Shown: piece after piece, positions 19,328 to 28,465 of the stretch
How the letters are laid out: every line of letters begins with the position of its first letter
Numbering within the stretch: the first letter of the stretch is position 1
Source of the DNA: Clostridiaceae bacterium
GTDB lineage: Bacteria > Bacillota > Clostridia > Acetivibrionales > DULL01
Assembly: GCA_012840395.1 (NCBI GenBank)
Contig: DULL01000017.1
Coordinates: 18,941 to 82,940, forward strand
Reading direction: 5' to 3'
DNA: 64,000 nucleotides
Position numbers and translations under genes: made by a program
The notes under the pieces: generated by a model
What the model was told of the DNA's origin: nothing
What the model saw: only the letters and a program-made list of their open reading frames with translations
Database searches by the model: none

Positions 19328-19766
19328 TTCGGGTCTCCTTTCTAAACAGCCTACCAAAGTTGTACCTATAATTGTCTGATTACAATAGTAAACTGCAAAG
19401 ATTTAATGTATATTTTTATCCATCCCATTTTACGAGTAGAATTAATTTCAAATCAAATAAAATTCTTCACATTTTTTCACTGTGAAGAATTCTTATTTGA
19501 ATTTCCCATTCTAAATCATACGGATTCAATTTTAACTCAAGAATTTGATTTTTACAACGATAGTAAAATGCTCCCTAGGGGAGATAATCAGAGTATTTTT
19601 GATATAATTGAATTTCATGCAAAATATTCTATATCATCCTTCAATTCTTGAAGTAAAATAGGTTCTTCATATTTTTACACTATTTAAAATATCTGATAAA
19701 TACATTGATAGGTTTTTCCCTTAGTGGTAAAATAATCAATGTATTCTTTATATAAGCTTATGGCTC
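19328..19766. other. gene-free stretch at the broken end of murA
   Basis: No believable gene is present on either strand. The sequence is AT-rich and includes a perfect 11-bp hairpin (AATTCTTCACA, 19461-19471, with 19481-19491). A related sequence (TTCTTCATATTTTTACAC) lies near 19662 in the same orientation as TTCTTCACATTTTTTCAC at about 19463. These may be remnants of an inserted element or of recombination, but no transposase fragment is visible. The 5' flank of the LTA-synthase-like gene occupies the left edge. Confidence 0.4.
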
Positions 19767-20711
19767 CATAAAATAACACATCCGGGTGGATGTGAAATAG
19801 GCCCCAGACCTATTAATCTCCACTTAAAAGCCTTAAGAAATATGGGAGCAAAAGTATTTGATGCGCAGCGTGGCTTTATATACTGCGAGGCATACCAACT
19901 TAAGGGTTGTGATATTCATCTGGAATACCCGAGTGTTGGTGCCACGGAAAATATAATGCTTGCATCAGTGTTTGCTGAAGGGGATACATACATTCATAAT
20001 GCAGCAAAAGAACCTGAAATTGTTGATTTGCAGGAATATCTGAAGAGGCTGGGGGTAGAAGTTTCAGGAGCAGGAACAAGTGTCATAAGTATCAGAGGTA
20101 ATAGCAGGAAGTCAAAAGATATAGAACACACTGTGATTCCTGACAGAATAGTTGCTTCAACTTATGCCACTGCTGCAGCAATAACAGGAGGAGATATCCT
20201 GCTTAAGAACGTTATAACTGAGCATATAAATTCAGTTATATCTGTATTAAAAGAATGTGGATGCAATGTAGAAGTAATTGATAAAAATGCTATACGTGTA
20301 CGTGGCAGTGCGAGACCCATGGCAGTAGACATGATCAGAACTCTTCCATATCCAGGTTTTCCTACGGATATGCAGCCTCAGATAGTTTCATTGCTGTCGA
20401 TTGCAAAAGGCACCAGTATTGTGGTTGAAACTGTATTTGAAAACAGGTACAGGCATGTAGAAGAACTATTAAGGATGGGTGCTAATATTAAACTTGAAGG
20501 ACGAATTGCAATAATTAAAGGTGTTGACAAATTAATCGGAGCAGAAGTTTGTTCCAGAGATTTAAGAGGAGGCGCAGCACTGGTACTTGCCGGGCTTGTG
20601 GCAGACGGAGAAACAACAATTACCGGACTTAAGCATATTGAAAGAGGATATGAAAATATTGAAAACAAGCTGGCACAGGTAGGTGCATCAATTATCAGAG
20701 TTGATGACTAA
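19767..20711 (+). pseudogene. murA: 5'-truncated UDP-GlcNAc 1-carboxyvinyltransferase
   Basis: The frame reads as MurA from about residue 105 to the end (about 315 codons of a usual 417). It includes the active-site Cys motif HPGGCEIGPRP (Cys at 19791), the later FPTDMQPQ, and the C-terminal IERGYENIENKLAQVGA. The first quarter, with the Lys and Asn of the UDP-GlcNAc and PEP site, is absent, and the frame is stopped at 19728. There is no ATG, GTG or TTG before Met at 19842, which lies after the catalytic Cys. A product from 19842 would be inactive. The gene keeps the usual place before divIB in a division cluster, so it is a remnant rather than a shortened functional enzyme. Confidence 0.85.
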
Positions 20712-20766
20712 TAAAAAATGAACAGTTTGCCATGGTTTGCCATAGTATTGGCGCGGAGGAAGATAA

Positions 20767-21624
20767 ATGGTAATTCAGAAGATGAATGATGCAAATGAAA
20801 TCTATCCCCATGAGCCAAAAAAAGTTAAAGCTAAGTTTCAAAAACCTTTATTTTGTTTTAAAATAATATTAATGCTATCCTTGATTATTGCACTACTTGT
20901 ATTGTTTGGTATGTCGCCATTATTTAGCATTGCGGGTTTTAGAATCCAGGACAGCTTATACTATGAGGAAGAAACATTTATAAATTTATCCGGTGTTTCC
21001 ATTGGGGATAACGGATTTAAACATGTAGGAACAAATTTTATGCAAATACTGGAATTAAGATATGGTAAAAGCGAGTATAATATTTTACAGAATTGTCCAT
21101 ATATTAAGGAAGTAAAAGTAAAATTTAATATGCCTAATATTGTTGACATTAGTTTTACAGAAAGAGAACCTACGGGATATGTACCTTATCTTGGTACATA
21201 TCTTTTAGTGGACAACGAAAGCTATGTTCTTGAGATAATGGGCCAAGCCTCCCTTGATGAACTACCTGTTATTAAAGGTTTGGAGTTCAGCTATTATGAA
21301 CTCGGGAAAAAACTTGCTACAGAGAATACCAAAAATCTTGATGCGGCAATGTATGTTTTAAATGTAATAAGACTTTCGGATAAAAACGACAGGTTTAAGC
21401 TTTTAAAAATAGTAGACTCAATTGATGTAGCAAATTTGGACAAGATATGCTTATCTGTAGACTCAAGAATTATTGTTAACTTTGGCAATATGGAAGAACT
21501 GGACTACAAGATATCGGCAGCAAAGCAAATATTACTCAAGAACATTAAAGAAACCGAAAAGGGACTTTTGGATTTCACATTAGGAGAAAACCCGACCTTT
21601 ATACCTGACTCAGATGTGAATTGA
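20767..21624 (+). CDS. divIB: cell division protein FtsQ/DivIB
   Basis: This 285-residue bitopic membrane protein has a basic cytoplasmic N-terminus, one membrane helix (about residues 32-54), and a POTRA domain beginning FSIAGFRIQDS. A beta domain follows, with EREPTGYVPY and the tail motif VNFGNMEELDYKISAAKQIL. It is a divisome scaffold that works with FtsL and DivIC at the septum. The start follows CGGAGGAAG. It lies between the murA remnant and sbp-ftsA-ftsZ, which is the standard clostridial order. Sequence identity in this family is low, so the call rests on topology plus context. Confidence 0.88.
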   Translation: MVIQKMNDANEIYPHEPKKVKAKFQKPLFCFKIILMLSLIIALLVLFGMSPLFSIAGFRIQDSLYYEEETFINLSGVSIGDNGFKHVGTNFMQILELRYGKSEYNILQNCPYIKEVKVKFNMPNIVDISFTEREPTGYVPYLGTYLLVDNESYVLEIMGQASLDELPVIKGLEFSYYELGKKLATENTKNLDAAMYVLNVIRLSDKNDRFKLLKIVDSIDVANLDKICLSVDSRIIVNFGNMEELDYKISAAKQILLKNIKETEKGLLDFTLGENPTFIPDSDVN

Positions 21625-21649
21625 CTAATAACTTACAGGAGGGGATAAA

Positions 21650-22006
21650 TTGTTACCATTATTAGGATTAATTATAGGTATTTTAATTGGAGTATTTTTT
21701 ATAGATGTAAATATTCCTCAACAATATTCAAATTATGTTGCCGTTGCCATTCTGGCTGCTATTGATTCAGTCTTTGGCGGTCTTGCTTCAATAGCCAAAG
21801 AACAATTTAATATGAAAATATTTTTATCCGGTTTTTTTGGAAATGCACTTCTTGCAGCAGGTATGGCTTATTTAGGAGATCAACTGGGAATACAGATTTA
21901 CCTTGCGGCAATTTTCGCCTTTGGAAACAGAATATTTTTGAATTTTGCTATAATTCGCAGATACATATTGAACAAGTTGTCAAAAAAAGAAAATATAGAA
22001 TTATAA
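21650..22006 (+). CDS. sbp: small basic membrane protein of the division cluster (DUF1290)
   Basis: A 118-residue protein with three or four hydrophobic helices. It opens LPLLGLIIGILIGVFF and has the family motif AILAAIDSVFGGLASIAK in the middle and a basic C-terminal tail. It corresponds to Sbp, the small basic protein found between divIB and ftsA in Firmicutes, whose role is unresolved. The TTG at 21650 follows an AGGAGGGG SD. Spacing of 25 nt from divIB and 58 nt to ftsA suggests one transcript. Confidence 0.88.
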   Translation: MLPLLGLIIGILIGVFFIDVNIPQQYSNYVAVAILAAIDSVFGGLASIAKEQFNMKIFLSGFFGNALLAAGMAYLGDQLGIQIYLAAIFAFGNRIFLNFAIIRRYILNKLSKKENIEL

Positions 22007-22064
22007 GTTCTAATTTTAATTTTTCATATTATTAAGGTAATATATTTTCCAGGGGGACGCTTTT

Positions 22065-23303
22065 GTGGAGGATTATATAGTTAGTATAGATATTGGGACT
22101 TCGAAGATATGTGTTCTCGTAGGGCGTGTAGATAAAACAAACTATATAGAAATATTAGCAAAAGAAATTGCTGCGAATAACGGAGTAAAAAAAGGAATTA
22201 TAGTTGATGTAGATCATACTGCCGAAATCATTAGATCATGTCTTGACAGAATTGAAAGTTCTAAAGGTATCCTGATTAATTCAGCCTTTGTCAATATTAT
22301 AGGTATGCATGTTAGTGTGATTAATAATACATATTCAATCAGAATAGATAATCCCGGTCATGAGATAACCAAAAGTGATGTTGAAAAACTGCTTTATGAA
22401 GTTGGTAATATTCAGATACCTGAGGGAAGAGAAATAATTGATGTTATCCCGAGATTTTACAGTATAGACGGATACGATGATATAACCGATCCGGTTGGCA
22501 TGGTAGGAACAAATCTCCAGGTCCATGCAGATATTATTATAGGAAGAATTACTTCTGTAAAAAACATAATCAAAAGTGTTGAGAAAGCAGGTATAAAAAT
22601 TGACGGAATTGTCACAGAGGCTTATGCTGAAGGGCAATTGTTGCTCACTGACGATGAGAGGGAAGCAGGTTCTATATTGATCGATGTTGGAGCCGGTATA
22701 ACTGACGTATCAATTTTTTGGAACAAAATGCTTATATTTTATGATTCCATGCCGGTTGGCGGAGATCATATTACCAATGATATATCTATAGGCCTTAAGA
22801 TTTCATATCAGGAAGCTGAAGCCATAAAAAGGAAATATGAACTTGCTCTTACTTCACTAATCAATAATGACCAGGAATTAGAAGTTGTTGACATTAACCA
22901 GGATCATAGTAAATCGATTATGGTTTCAGATGTAGTTGAAATAATAGAGGCAAGAGTCTATGAGATTTTTTCTTTATGCAGAGATATTATAGAAAAAGCA
23001 GGACTTAATACTATGAATTTTTCCAATGTTGTTCTCACCGGCGGTGGAATTTCGTATGTGGACGGCAATAAACAGATTGCTGAAGAAGTATTTGGTATAC
23101 CTGCAAGAGTTGCTGTATATAAAACATCCGTTAGTTTAAAGCCAGAATTATATGCGGCTGCTGGAATAATAAAGTATGTTTCTACTTACTACAAAGGAAA
23201 TATTGCTCAACTTAACCAAGTGGTAATTAAGAAACAAAAATCATCAATGGCTAAAACATCATTTTTTGATAAGCTTCTGAGCTGGATAAAAGGACTTTTT
23301 TAA
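22065..23303 (+). CDS. ftsA: cell division protein FtsA
   Basis: This 412-residue actin-like protein anchors FtsZ to the membrane. The phosphate-1 motif VSIDIGTSKICVLVG lies at the start. The SHS2 1C domain follows, then IDVGAGITDVSIF (phosphate 2) and NVVLTGGGISYVDG (adenosine site). The last residues (SFFDKLLSWIKGLF) form the amphipathic membrane helix. The GTG at 22065 is preceded by AGGGGGACG. The next gene is ftsZ, after 169 nt that contain a promoter. Confidence 0.95.
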   Translation: MEDYIVSIDIGTSKICVLVGRVDKTNYIEILAKEIAANNGVKKGIIVDVDHTAEIIRSCLDRIESSKGILINSAFVNIIGMHVSVINNTYSIRIDNPGHEITKSDVEKLLYEVGNIQIPEGREIIDVIPRFYSIDGYDDITDPVGMVGTNLQVHADIIIGRITSVKNIIKSVEKAGIKIDGIVTEAYAEGQLLLTDDEREAGSILIDVGAGITDVSIFWNKMLIFYDSMPVGGDHITNDISIGLKISYQEAEAIKRKYELALTSLINNDQELEVVDINQDHSKSIMVSDVVEIIEARVYEIFSLCRDIIEKAGLNTMNFSNVVLTGGGISYVDGNKQIAEEVFGIPARVAVYKTSVSLKPELYAAAGIIKYVSTYYKGNIAQLNQVVIKKQKSSMAKTSFFDKLLSWIKGLF

Positions 23304-23354
23304 TTTTTCCACAGATTATATATTGCTTAAACAATTAAAATAATATATATTTAC

Positions 23355-23382
23355 TTGTATACGGGGATTCTGTTATTATAAA
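23355..23382 (+). promoter_or_regulatory. possible sigma-A promoter of ftsZ
   Basis: TTGTAT (23355-23360), a 16-nt spacer, and TATAAA (23377-23382) lie in the ftsA-ftsZ gap. They would allow ftsZ transcription independent of ftsA. The match is moderate in an AT-rich region. Confidence 0.42.
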
Positions 23383-23472
23383 TAGTATAAATAATAGTTT
23401 TTATTAAAGTTATGGAATAATTATTTAAATATTTATTTTTATTTAAACAAAGGATAGTTAGGGGGGCTTAAT

Positions 23473-24573
23473 TTGCTGGAATTTGATATTGACTTGGAAC
23501 AATTTGCCCAAATTAAGGTAGTTGGGGTCGGCGGTGGAGGAAATAACGCTGTTAACAGAATGATAGATGCAGGCCTCCGAGGAGTAGAATTTATAGCTGT
23601 CAATACTGATAAACAGGCTTTGTTTTTATCAAAAGCCAATATAAAAATCCAAATAGGTGATAAGATAACTAAAGGTCTTGGAGCAGGCGCCAATCCTGAA
23701 ATTGGTGAAAAAGCTGCAACAGAAAGTAAGGATGAAATTGCTCAGGCAATTAAAGGGGCAGATTTAGTATTTGTTACAGCAGGTATGGGTGGAGGTACCG
23801 GTACAGGTGCGGCTCCGGTTGTATCGCAGATTGCCAGGGAAATGGGAATTTTAACTGTAGGTGTTGTCACAAAGCCTTTTATGTTTGAAGGAAGAAAAAG
23901 AATGCAACACGCAGAAAGAGGAATTGAAAACTTAAAAAATACTGTAGATACATTAGTTACCATACCAAACGACAGGCTCTTACAGATAGCTGAGAAGAAG
24001 ACCACAATAGTTGAAGCTTTTAGAATAGCAGATGATGTTTTAAGACAAGGTGTCCAGGGTATATCTGATTTAATTGCCGTCCCCGGACTGGTAAATCTGG
24101 ATTTTGCGGATGTAAAAACCATAATGATGAATACAGGGTTGGCTCACATGGGTATTGGACGGGCATCAGGAGAAGGCAGGGCTGAGGAAGCAGCTAAACA
24201 GGCAATTCATAGTCCTCTTCTTGAAACTTCTATTGAAGGAGCAAGAGGTGTACTACTTAACATAACCGGTGGTCCGGATCTTGGGTTACTTGAAGTAAAT
24301 ATAGCAGCGGAATTGATTCAAAAATCTGCTGATCCGGATGCCAATATTATTTTCGGTGCGGTTATCGATGAAAATCTAAAAGATGAAATATTAATTACTG
24401 TAATAGCCACCGGTTTTGAAAAAGGCCCGGTGATTAAGAAAACTGAAAAGGCTCCCGAAAAAACTACCAAGCCTTCACTTAATAAGCCCTCTTTTGATAA
24501 AGTCCCTTTTAATGACTTTTCAGGTGATGACCTTGATATACCTACATTTTTAAGAAGGAACAGATTTAGATAA
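23473..24573 (+). CDS. ftsZ: cell division GTPase FtsZ
   Basis: This 366-residue tubulin homologue builds the Z ring. Visible are [16 protein letters not shown], the tubulin signature [11 protein letters not shown] near residue 107, and the T7 loop [12 protein letters not shown] short linker (about residues 318-347) leads to the conserved C-terminal tail [13 protein letters not shown] that binds FtsA and other partners. The TTG start at 23473 follows AGGGGGGCT. A good terminator follows, so the division cluster ends here. Confidence 0.97.
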   Translation: MLEFDIDLEQFAQIKVVGVGGGGNNAVNRMIDAGLRGVEFIAVNTDKQALFLSKANIKIQIGDKITKGLGAGANPEIGEKAATESKDEIAQAIKGADLVFVTAGMGGGTGTGAAPVVSQIAREMGILTVGVVTKPFMFEGRKRMQHAERGIENLKNTVDTLVTIPNDRLLQIAEKKTTIVEAFRIADDVLRQGVQGISDLIAVPGLVNLDFADVKTIMMNTGLAHMGIGRASGEGRAEEAAKQAIHSPLLETSIEGARGVLLNITGGPDLGLLEVNIAAELIQKSADPDANIIFGAVIDENLKDEILITVIATGFEKGPVIKKTEKAPEKTTKPSLNKPSFDKVPFNDFSGDDLDIPTFLRRNRFR

Positions 24574-24627
24574 TATTACAATTCCAATCTTTATGATATA
24601 AAATATAATGTAAAACATTTAGATTTT

Positions 24628-24658
24628 AAGCGCTATCATAGAAAGGTAGCGCTTTTTT
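24628..24658 (+). terminator. intrinsic terminator after ftsZ
   Basis: AAGCGCTA (24628-24635) pairs with TAGCGCTT (24647-24654) and is followed by a T-run. It lies 55 nt after the ftsZ stop, separating division from sporulation genes. Confidence 0.85.
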
Positions 24659-24676
24659 CCATTTTATTACATTTAT

Positions 24677-24721
24677 TTGACTTTTACTTTGACAAAATCA
24701 GCAGTATTAATGGTGTATGAT
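24677..24721 (+). promoter_or_regulatory. predicted Spo0A-dependent promoter of spoIIGA-sigE
   Basis: TTGACA (24689-24694) and TATGAT (24716-24721) are separated by 21 nt. That is much longer than usual but close to the 22 nt of the B. subtilis spoIIG promoter, which needs Spo0A to fire. TTTGACAAA (24688-24696) resembles a 0A box and overlaps the -35. A second TTTGAC begins 12 nt upstream, at about 24676. The leader would be about 105 nt. Confidence 0.6.
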
Positions 24722-24830
24722 AGTTTTAGTATGAAGAATTAATTTTAAAAAATAGATAGTTTTCCACATAAACGTACAGGCATTTGAATATATGTAAAAT
24801 AGGGGATTGTCTGATTGTGAGGTATAGCGT

Positions 24831-25733
24831 ATGGAGATTTTTGTTTATCTGGATATTCTCCTTATTGAGAATATAGTTATAAATTATTTTATACTCTTGG
24901 TTACATCTAAATTTTCCAAGAATAGATCTTCAAATCTCAGGCTTTTCCTTGGAGCATTAACAGGTGCTGCATATGTTGCAATGATGGTTTGTTTTCCGGT
25001 TATTGCATCTAATTATAACATGTGGTCAAAAATTCTTCTGTCAGCACTAATAGTTGCAATATCATTTTCCCATGAAAGTATATCAGGTTTCTTTAAAACT
25101 CTGGCAATATTCTATGTATCTACCTTTATTTTTGCAGGTTCAGCCTATGCCTTTATGACATTTAACCAAAGCGGCGGATTTATAAAAAACGGAATATATT
25201 ATAACTTAAGCCAGTCAAAGTGGAGCAGTCTTGTTCTTTCCATTATTCTTGCAGGTATCATAATTAGAATTTTCATGGAAATTATTCAGTTTAGATTTGC
25301 TAAAGATAAACTTTTGGTAAAACTTAAGATTAGCTTTGAAAATCAATCTATTGATCTTTCTGCTTTGATTGATACTGGCAATTCTCTATATGATCCACTG
25401 ACAAATATGCCTGTGGTTGTAGTTGAATATGGAGCAATTAAAGATATTCTACCACAAGAGATAAGAGAAATATTTGAAAAATATAAGGACAGTGACCTTG
25501 CATGCGTAACCGCCATGATTGCAAATTCAAAATGGTTGTCAAGATTCAGGCTGATTCCATTCTCTTCCCTGGGTAAAGATAATGGAATGCTGATAGGGTT
25601 TAAACCAGACTATATAAAAATTGGCGAAGACAAGGAGAAAAAGGGTATAAACAATGTAATTGTAGGTATCTATAATAACATACTTTCAAAAAACTCCAGA
25701 TATAGGGCATTGTTAAGTCCTGAACTTATATAA
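24831..25733 (+). CDS. spoIIGA: sigma-E processing peptidase SpoIIGA
   Basis: This 300-residue protein has five hydrophobic helices in the first 150 residues and a cytoplasmic aspartic-protease half. The catalytic motif ALIDTGNSLYDP has its Asp at residue 181. SpoIIGA removes the pro-sequence of sigma-E in the mother cell after a forespore signal. It lies 27 nt before sigE, the standard order. The ATG has GTGAGG upstream. Its promoter carries Spo0A features. Confidence 0.93.
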   Translation: MEIFVYLDILLIENIVINYFILLVTSKFSKNRSSNLRLFLGALTGAAYVAMMVCFPVIASNYNMWSKILLSALIVAISFSHESISGFFKTLAIFYVSTFIFAGSAYAFMTFNQSGGFIKNGIYYNLSQSKWSSLVLSIILAGIIIRIFMEIIQFRFAKDKLLVKLKISFENQSIDLSALIDTGNSLYDPLTNMPVVVVEYGAIKDILPQEIREIFEKYKDSDLACVTAMIANSKWLSRFRLIPFSSLGKDNGMLIGFKPDYIKIGEDKEKKGINNVIVGIYNNILSKNSRYRALLSPELI

Positions 25734-25760
25734 AGAAAAATTGCAGAGGAGATGAACGTC

Positions 25761-26492
25761 ATGAATTTTAACAAAAAGCTACAGTATAATTTACGTATTA
25801 AACTGATAACTTTCTTGTCAAAAATCGGTATTTATAAAAAACTCCCGATATTTTATATAGGTGGAAGCGAAGCATTACCTCCTCCATTAAGTAATGAGGA
25901 GGAAAACTATTTATTGGCAAAACTTGAAGAAAGCGATTTAGGAGTAAAGACAATATTAATTGAAAGGAACCTGAGATTAGTGGTATATATTGCAAGAAAA
26001 TTTGAAAACACAGGTGTTGGAGTGGAGGACCTTGTTTCTATTGGAACAATTGGTTTAATAAAAGCAATAAATACCTTTAATCCTTCGAGAAATATTAAGC
26101 TGGCTACATATGCTTCAAGATGCATTGAAAATGAAATTTTGATGTACCTGAGAAGAAGTAACAGGATAAAAACTGAAATATCAATTGATGAACCCTTAAA
26201 TATTGATTGGGATGGTAATGAGCTTCTTTTATCAGATATATTAGGAACCGAAAATGATATTGTATACCGGAACATAGAAGACGAGGTTGATAAAGAGCTT
26301 CTGGATTCAGCTATGGATAAACTGTCCAACAGGGAAAAGAAAATAATGGAGCTTAGATTCGGCCTGGCTAATGGGGAAGAAAAGACTCAAAAGGAAGTTG
26401 CAGACATGTTGGGAATATCCCAATCCTATATATCCAGATTGGAAAAAAGAATCATAAACAGATTGAAAAAAGAGATAACAAGGATGATTTAA
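25761..26492 (+). CDS. sigE: RNA polymerase sigma-E factor (pro-form)
   Basis: This 243-residue sporulation sigma factor controls early mother-cell genes. The first 30 or so residues are a hydrophobic/basic pro-sequence ([15 protein letters not shown]). Region 2 ([20 protein letters not shown]) and region 4 with HTH ([20 protein letters not shown]) are complete. The ATG at 25761 is preferred because GAGGAG lies 9 nt before it, whereas an ATG at 25752 abuts that site. SpoIIGA immediately upstream is the activating protease. Confidence 0.95.
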   Translation: MNFNKKLQYNLRIKLITFLSKIGIYKKLPIFYIGGSEALPPPLSNEEENYLLAKLEESDLGVKTILIERNLRLVVYIARKFENTGVGVEDLVSIGTIGLIKAINTFNPSRNIKLATYASRCIENEILMYLRRSNRIKTEISIDEPLNIDWDGNELLLSDILGTENDIVYRNIEDEVDKELLDSAMDKLSNREKKIMELRFGLANGEEKTQKEVADMLGISQSYISRLEKRIINRLKKEITRMI

Positions 26493-26582
26493 GTTTAAAT
26501 TAAATTATCTATTTTTTAAAAAATTTTTTTAAATGCATAGTAGTATTTTCAAGGTTTGAAAAATTTACGATTTATTGTCAAG

Positions 26583-26613
26583 GTATTTTCAAGAAATATA
26601 TTGGAGCATAAGA
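26583..26613 (+). promoter_or_regulatory. possible forespore promoter of sigG
   Basis: GTATT (26583-26587) and CATAAGA (26607-26613) resemble the -35 and -10 of sigma-F/sigma-G promoters, with a 19-nt gap that is on the long side. A start near 26620 would keep the whole leader hairpin in the mRNA. It is a weak match in an AT-rich stretch. Confidence 0.3.
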
Positions 26614-26628
26614 CAGTATAAAAAATAA

Positions 26629-26673
26629 CCCGGTGGCAATAATGATACTGACATAATTTTAGCTACCGGGAGG
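26629..26673 (+). promoter_or_regulatory. leader hairpin covering the sigG ribosome binding site
   Basis: CCCGGTGGC (26629-26637) pairs with GCTACCGGG (26662-26670) in a 9-bp, GC-rich stem with one G-U pair. The right arm contains the first half of the SD (GGGAGG, 26668-26673) that serves the ATG at 26679. Folding would mask the ribosome site and lower sigG translation. Confidence 0.65.
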
Positions 26674-26678
26674 TTTTT

Positions 26679-27452
26679 ATGCTTACCAATAAAGTTGAGA
26701 TATGTGGAGTTAACACTTCAAAACTGCCGGTTTTAACGAATGAACAGAAAAAAGCCTTATTCGAAAGAATGCATAAAGGCGATAACTCGGCAAGAGAAGA
26801 GTTTATCAATGGAAACCTCAGATTGGTTTTGAGTGTTATACAAAGATTTAACAACAGAGGTGAACATGTTGATGATCTTTTTCAAGTCGGGTGCATTGGT
26901 CTTATAAAAGCAATTGATAATTTCGATGTTTCACAGAATGTTAAATTTTCAACATATGCAGTACCCATGATCATCGGTGAAATAAGAAGATATCTGAGGG
27001 ACAATAACTCGATAAGAGTTAGCCGTTCTTTAAGAGATGTTGCCTATAAAGCCTTACAGGTAAAAGAAAAGCTTACCAGTATGAATTCAAAGGAACCTTC
27101 AATAGAAGATATCGCAAATGAATTAAATGTGCCCAAGGAAGACGTGGTTCTTGCATTAAATGCCATCCAGGATCCAATTTCTTTATTTGAATCCGTATAC
27201 CATGACGGAGGAGACGCCATTTTTGTAATGGATCAGGTTAGTGATGAAAAGAATATGGATGAAAACTGGCTTGAAGGTATATCAATTAAAGAAGCAATGA
27301 GGAAACTAAACGATAGGGAAAAACTCATATTAAATTTACGTTTCTTTGAAGGAAAAACACAGATGGAAGTAGCTGAAGAAATAGGAATTTCGCAGGCTCA
27401 AGTTTCACGGTTGGAAAAAACAGCCCTTGCCCACATGAGAAAGCATATATAA
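26679..27452 (+). CDS. sigG: RNA polymerase sigma-G factor
   Basis: This 257-residue late forespore sigma factor has the N-terminal NKVEICGVNTSKLPVLTNEQ typical of SigG, a sporulation-sigma region 2 (HVDDLFQVGCIGLIKAIDNF), region 3 and the region 4 HTH (TQMEVAEEIGISQAQVSRLE). It has no pro-sequence, unlike sigE 187 nt upstream. The start follows GGGAGG, which is part of a leader hairpin. A separate promoter, rather than readthrough only, is expected from its compartment. Confidence 0.96.
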   Translation: MLTNKVEICGVNTSKLPVLTNEQKKALFERMHKGDNSAREEFINGNLRLVLSVIQRFNNRGEHVDDLFQVGCIGLIKAIDNFDVSQNVKFSTYAVPMIIGEIRRYLRDNNSIRVSRSLRDVAYKALQVKEKLTSMNSKEPSIEDIANELNVPKEDVVLALNAIQDPISLFESVYHDGGDAIFVMDQVSDEKNMDENWLEGISIKEAMRKLNDREKLILNLRFFEGKTQMEVAEEIGISQAQVSRLEKTALAHMRKHI

Positions 27453-27551
27453 CCTTGGATTTTCATATATTACAAGTCCTAATCATATAATATAACTGGT
27501 ATGTAATACAATAATGCTGATTTTTATGCCCTATTGAAAGGCTGTGGTATT

Positions 27552-27818
27552 ATGAACCGTACTGCTGATCTGAAAAATAAAGAAATCATCAATATCTCAG
27601 ATGGCAGGAGACTTGGGTTTGTCAGTGATGTAGAAATTAATTTTGAAAATGGTACCATTGAAGGGCTTGTAATCCTAGGGGGAGGAAGGTTGTTTGGATT
27701 TATCGGAAGAGAAAATGAATTAGTCATTCCCTGGGATAAAATTAAAAAAATTGGTGAAGACATTATTTTGGTTGATATGGATGAAAGATTTATCAGAAAG
27801 TATTTCGACTGCTATTAA
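27552..27818 (+). CDS. YlmC/YmxH-family PRC-barrel protein
   Basis: This 88-residue protein is mainly a PRC-barrel: LKNKEIINISDGRRLGFVSD, then EGLVILGGGRLFGF and the end VDMDERFIRKYF. The family is conserved next to sigG or in sporulation regions of Firmicutes, with no firm function. The ATG at 27552 is favoured over a TTG at 27534 on length and on GAAAGG about 10 nt upstream. It lies between sigG and nrdR. Confidence 0.8.
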   Translation: MNRTADLKNKEIINISDGRRLGFVSDVEINFENGTIEGLVILGGGRLFGFIGRENELVIPWDKIKKIGEDIILVDMDERFIRKYFDCY

Positions 27819-27901
27819 ATTCCTAAAAAATAGTGACAGTCCTCTTTTTTTATGGTATTAATAGAATTGGTTACCAATTGTTTCGACCGGGAGGATTGCT
27901 A

Positions 27902-28357
27902 ATGAAATGTCCGTTTTGCGGTCATGAAGAAGACCGTGTAATTGATTCAAGGCCAACTGATGAAGGTACTTCTATAAGAAGGCGCAGGGAATGTACCAAC
28001 TGTTTAAAAAGGTTTACAACTTATGAGAAAGTAGAAAACCTTCCTCTTATAGTCATTAAGAAAGATAAAACCAGGCAGATTTTTAGCAGGGAAAAGATAT
28101 TAAACGGGCTTCTTAGGGCCTGTGAAAAAAGGCCTGTGTCAATTAGTGATTTGGAAAAGCTTGTAGACGAAATCGAAAGCAAAATATATAACTCATTGCA
28201 AAAAGAAATCACATCTCAGGCAATCGGAGAAATGGTAATGGCAGGATTAAAAAAGCTCGATGAAGTGGCATATGTTAGGTTTGCATCAGTTTACAGGCAG
28301 TTTAAGGATATTAATACATTCATGGAGGAACTAAGAAAACTCCTTGACGAAAAATAA
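27902..28357 (+). CDS. nrdR: transcriptional repressor NrdR
   Basis: This 151-residue NrdR represses ribonucleotide reductase genes. The N-terminal zinc ribbon ([18 protein letters not shown], then [11 protein letters not shown]) has all four Cys. An ATP-cone follows ([20 protein letters not shown]) and senses ATP/dATP. The ATG at 27902 has GGGAGG 8 nt upstream and gives the invariant beginning. No ribonucleotide reductase gene is in this window. A terminator follows. Confidence 0.96.
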   Translation: MKCPFCGHEEDRVIDSRPTDEGTSIRRRRECTNCLKRFTTYEKVENLPLIVIKKDKTRQIFSREKILNGLLRACEKRPVSISDLEKLVDEIESKIYNSLQKEITSQAIGEMVMAGLKKLDEVAYVRFASVYRQFKDINTFMEELRKLLDEK

Positions 28358-28388
28358 CCTATTGCGGAGATATCTAAAAAAATTGTTG

Positions 28389-28418
28389 AATTATACAATT
28401 TATTGTTGTATAATTTTT
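28389..28418 (+). terminator. intrinsic terminator after nrdR
   Basis: AATTATACAA (28389-28398) pairs perfectly with TTGTATAATT (28406-28415) and runs into a T-tract. The stem is AT-rich, so efficiency may be modest. Confidence 0.65.
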
Positions 28419-28465
28419 CATAAAGAGTAAATTATTGTTAATTTTATCGAAGTAAGGTATCTCCA

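Noticed and set aside
19406..19651. 81-codon open frame in the gap before the murA remnant
   Set aside because: No SD, no conserved-looking composition, and it overlaps the hairpin and repeated motif; treated as chance.
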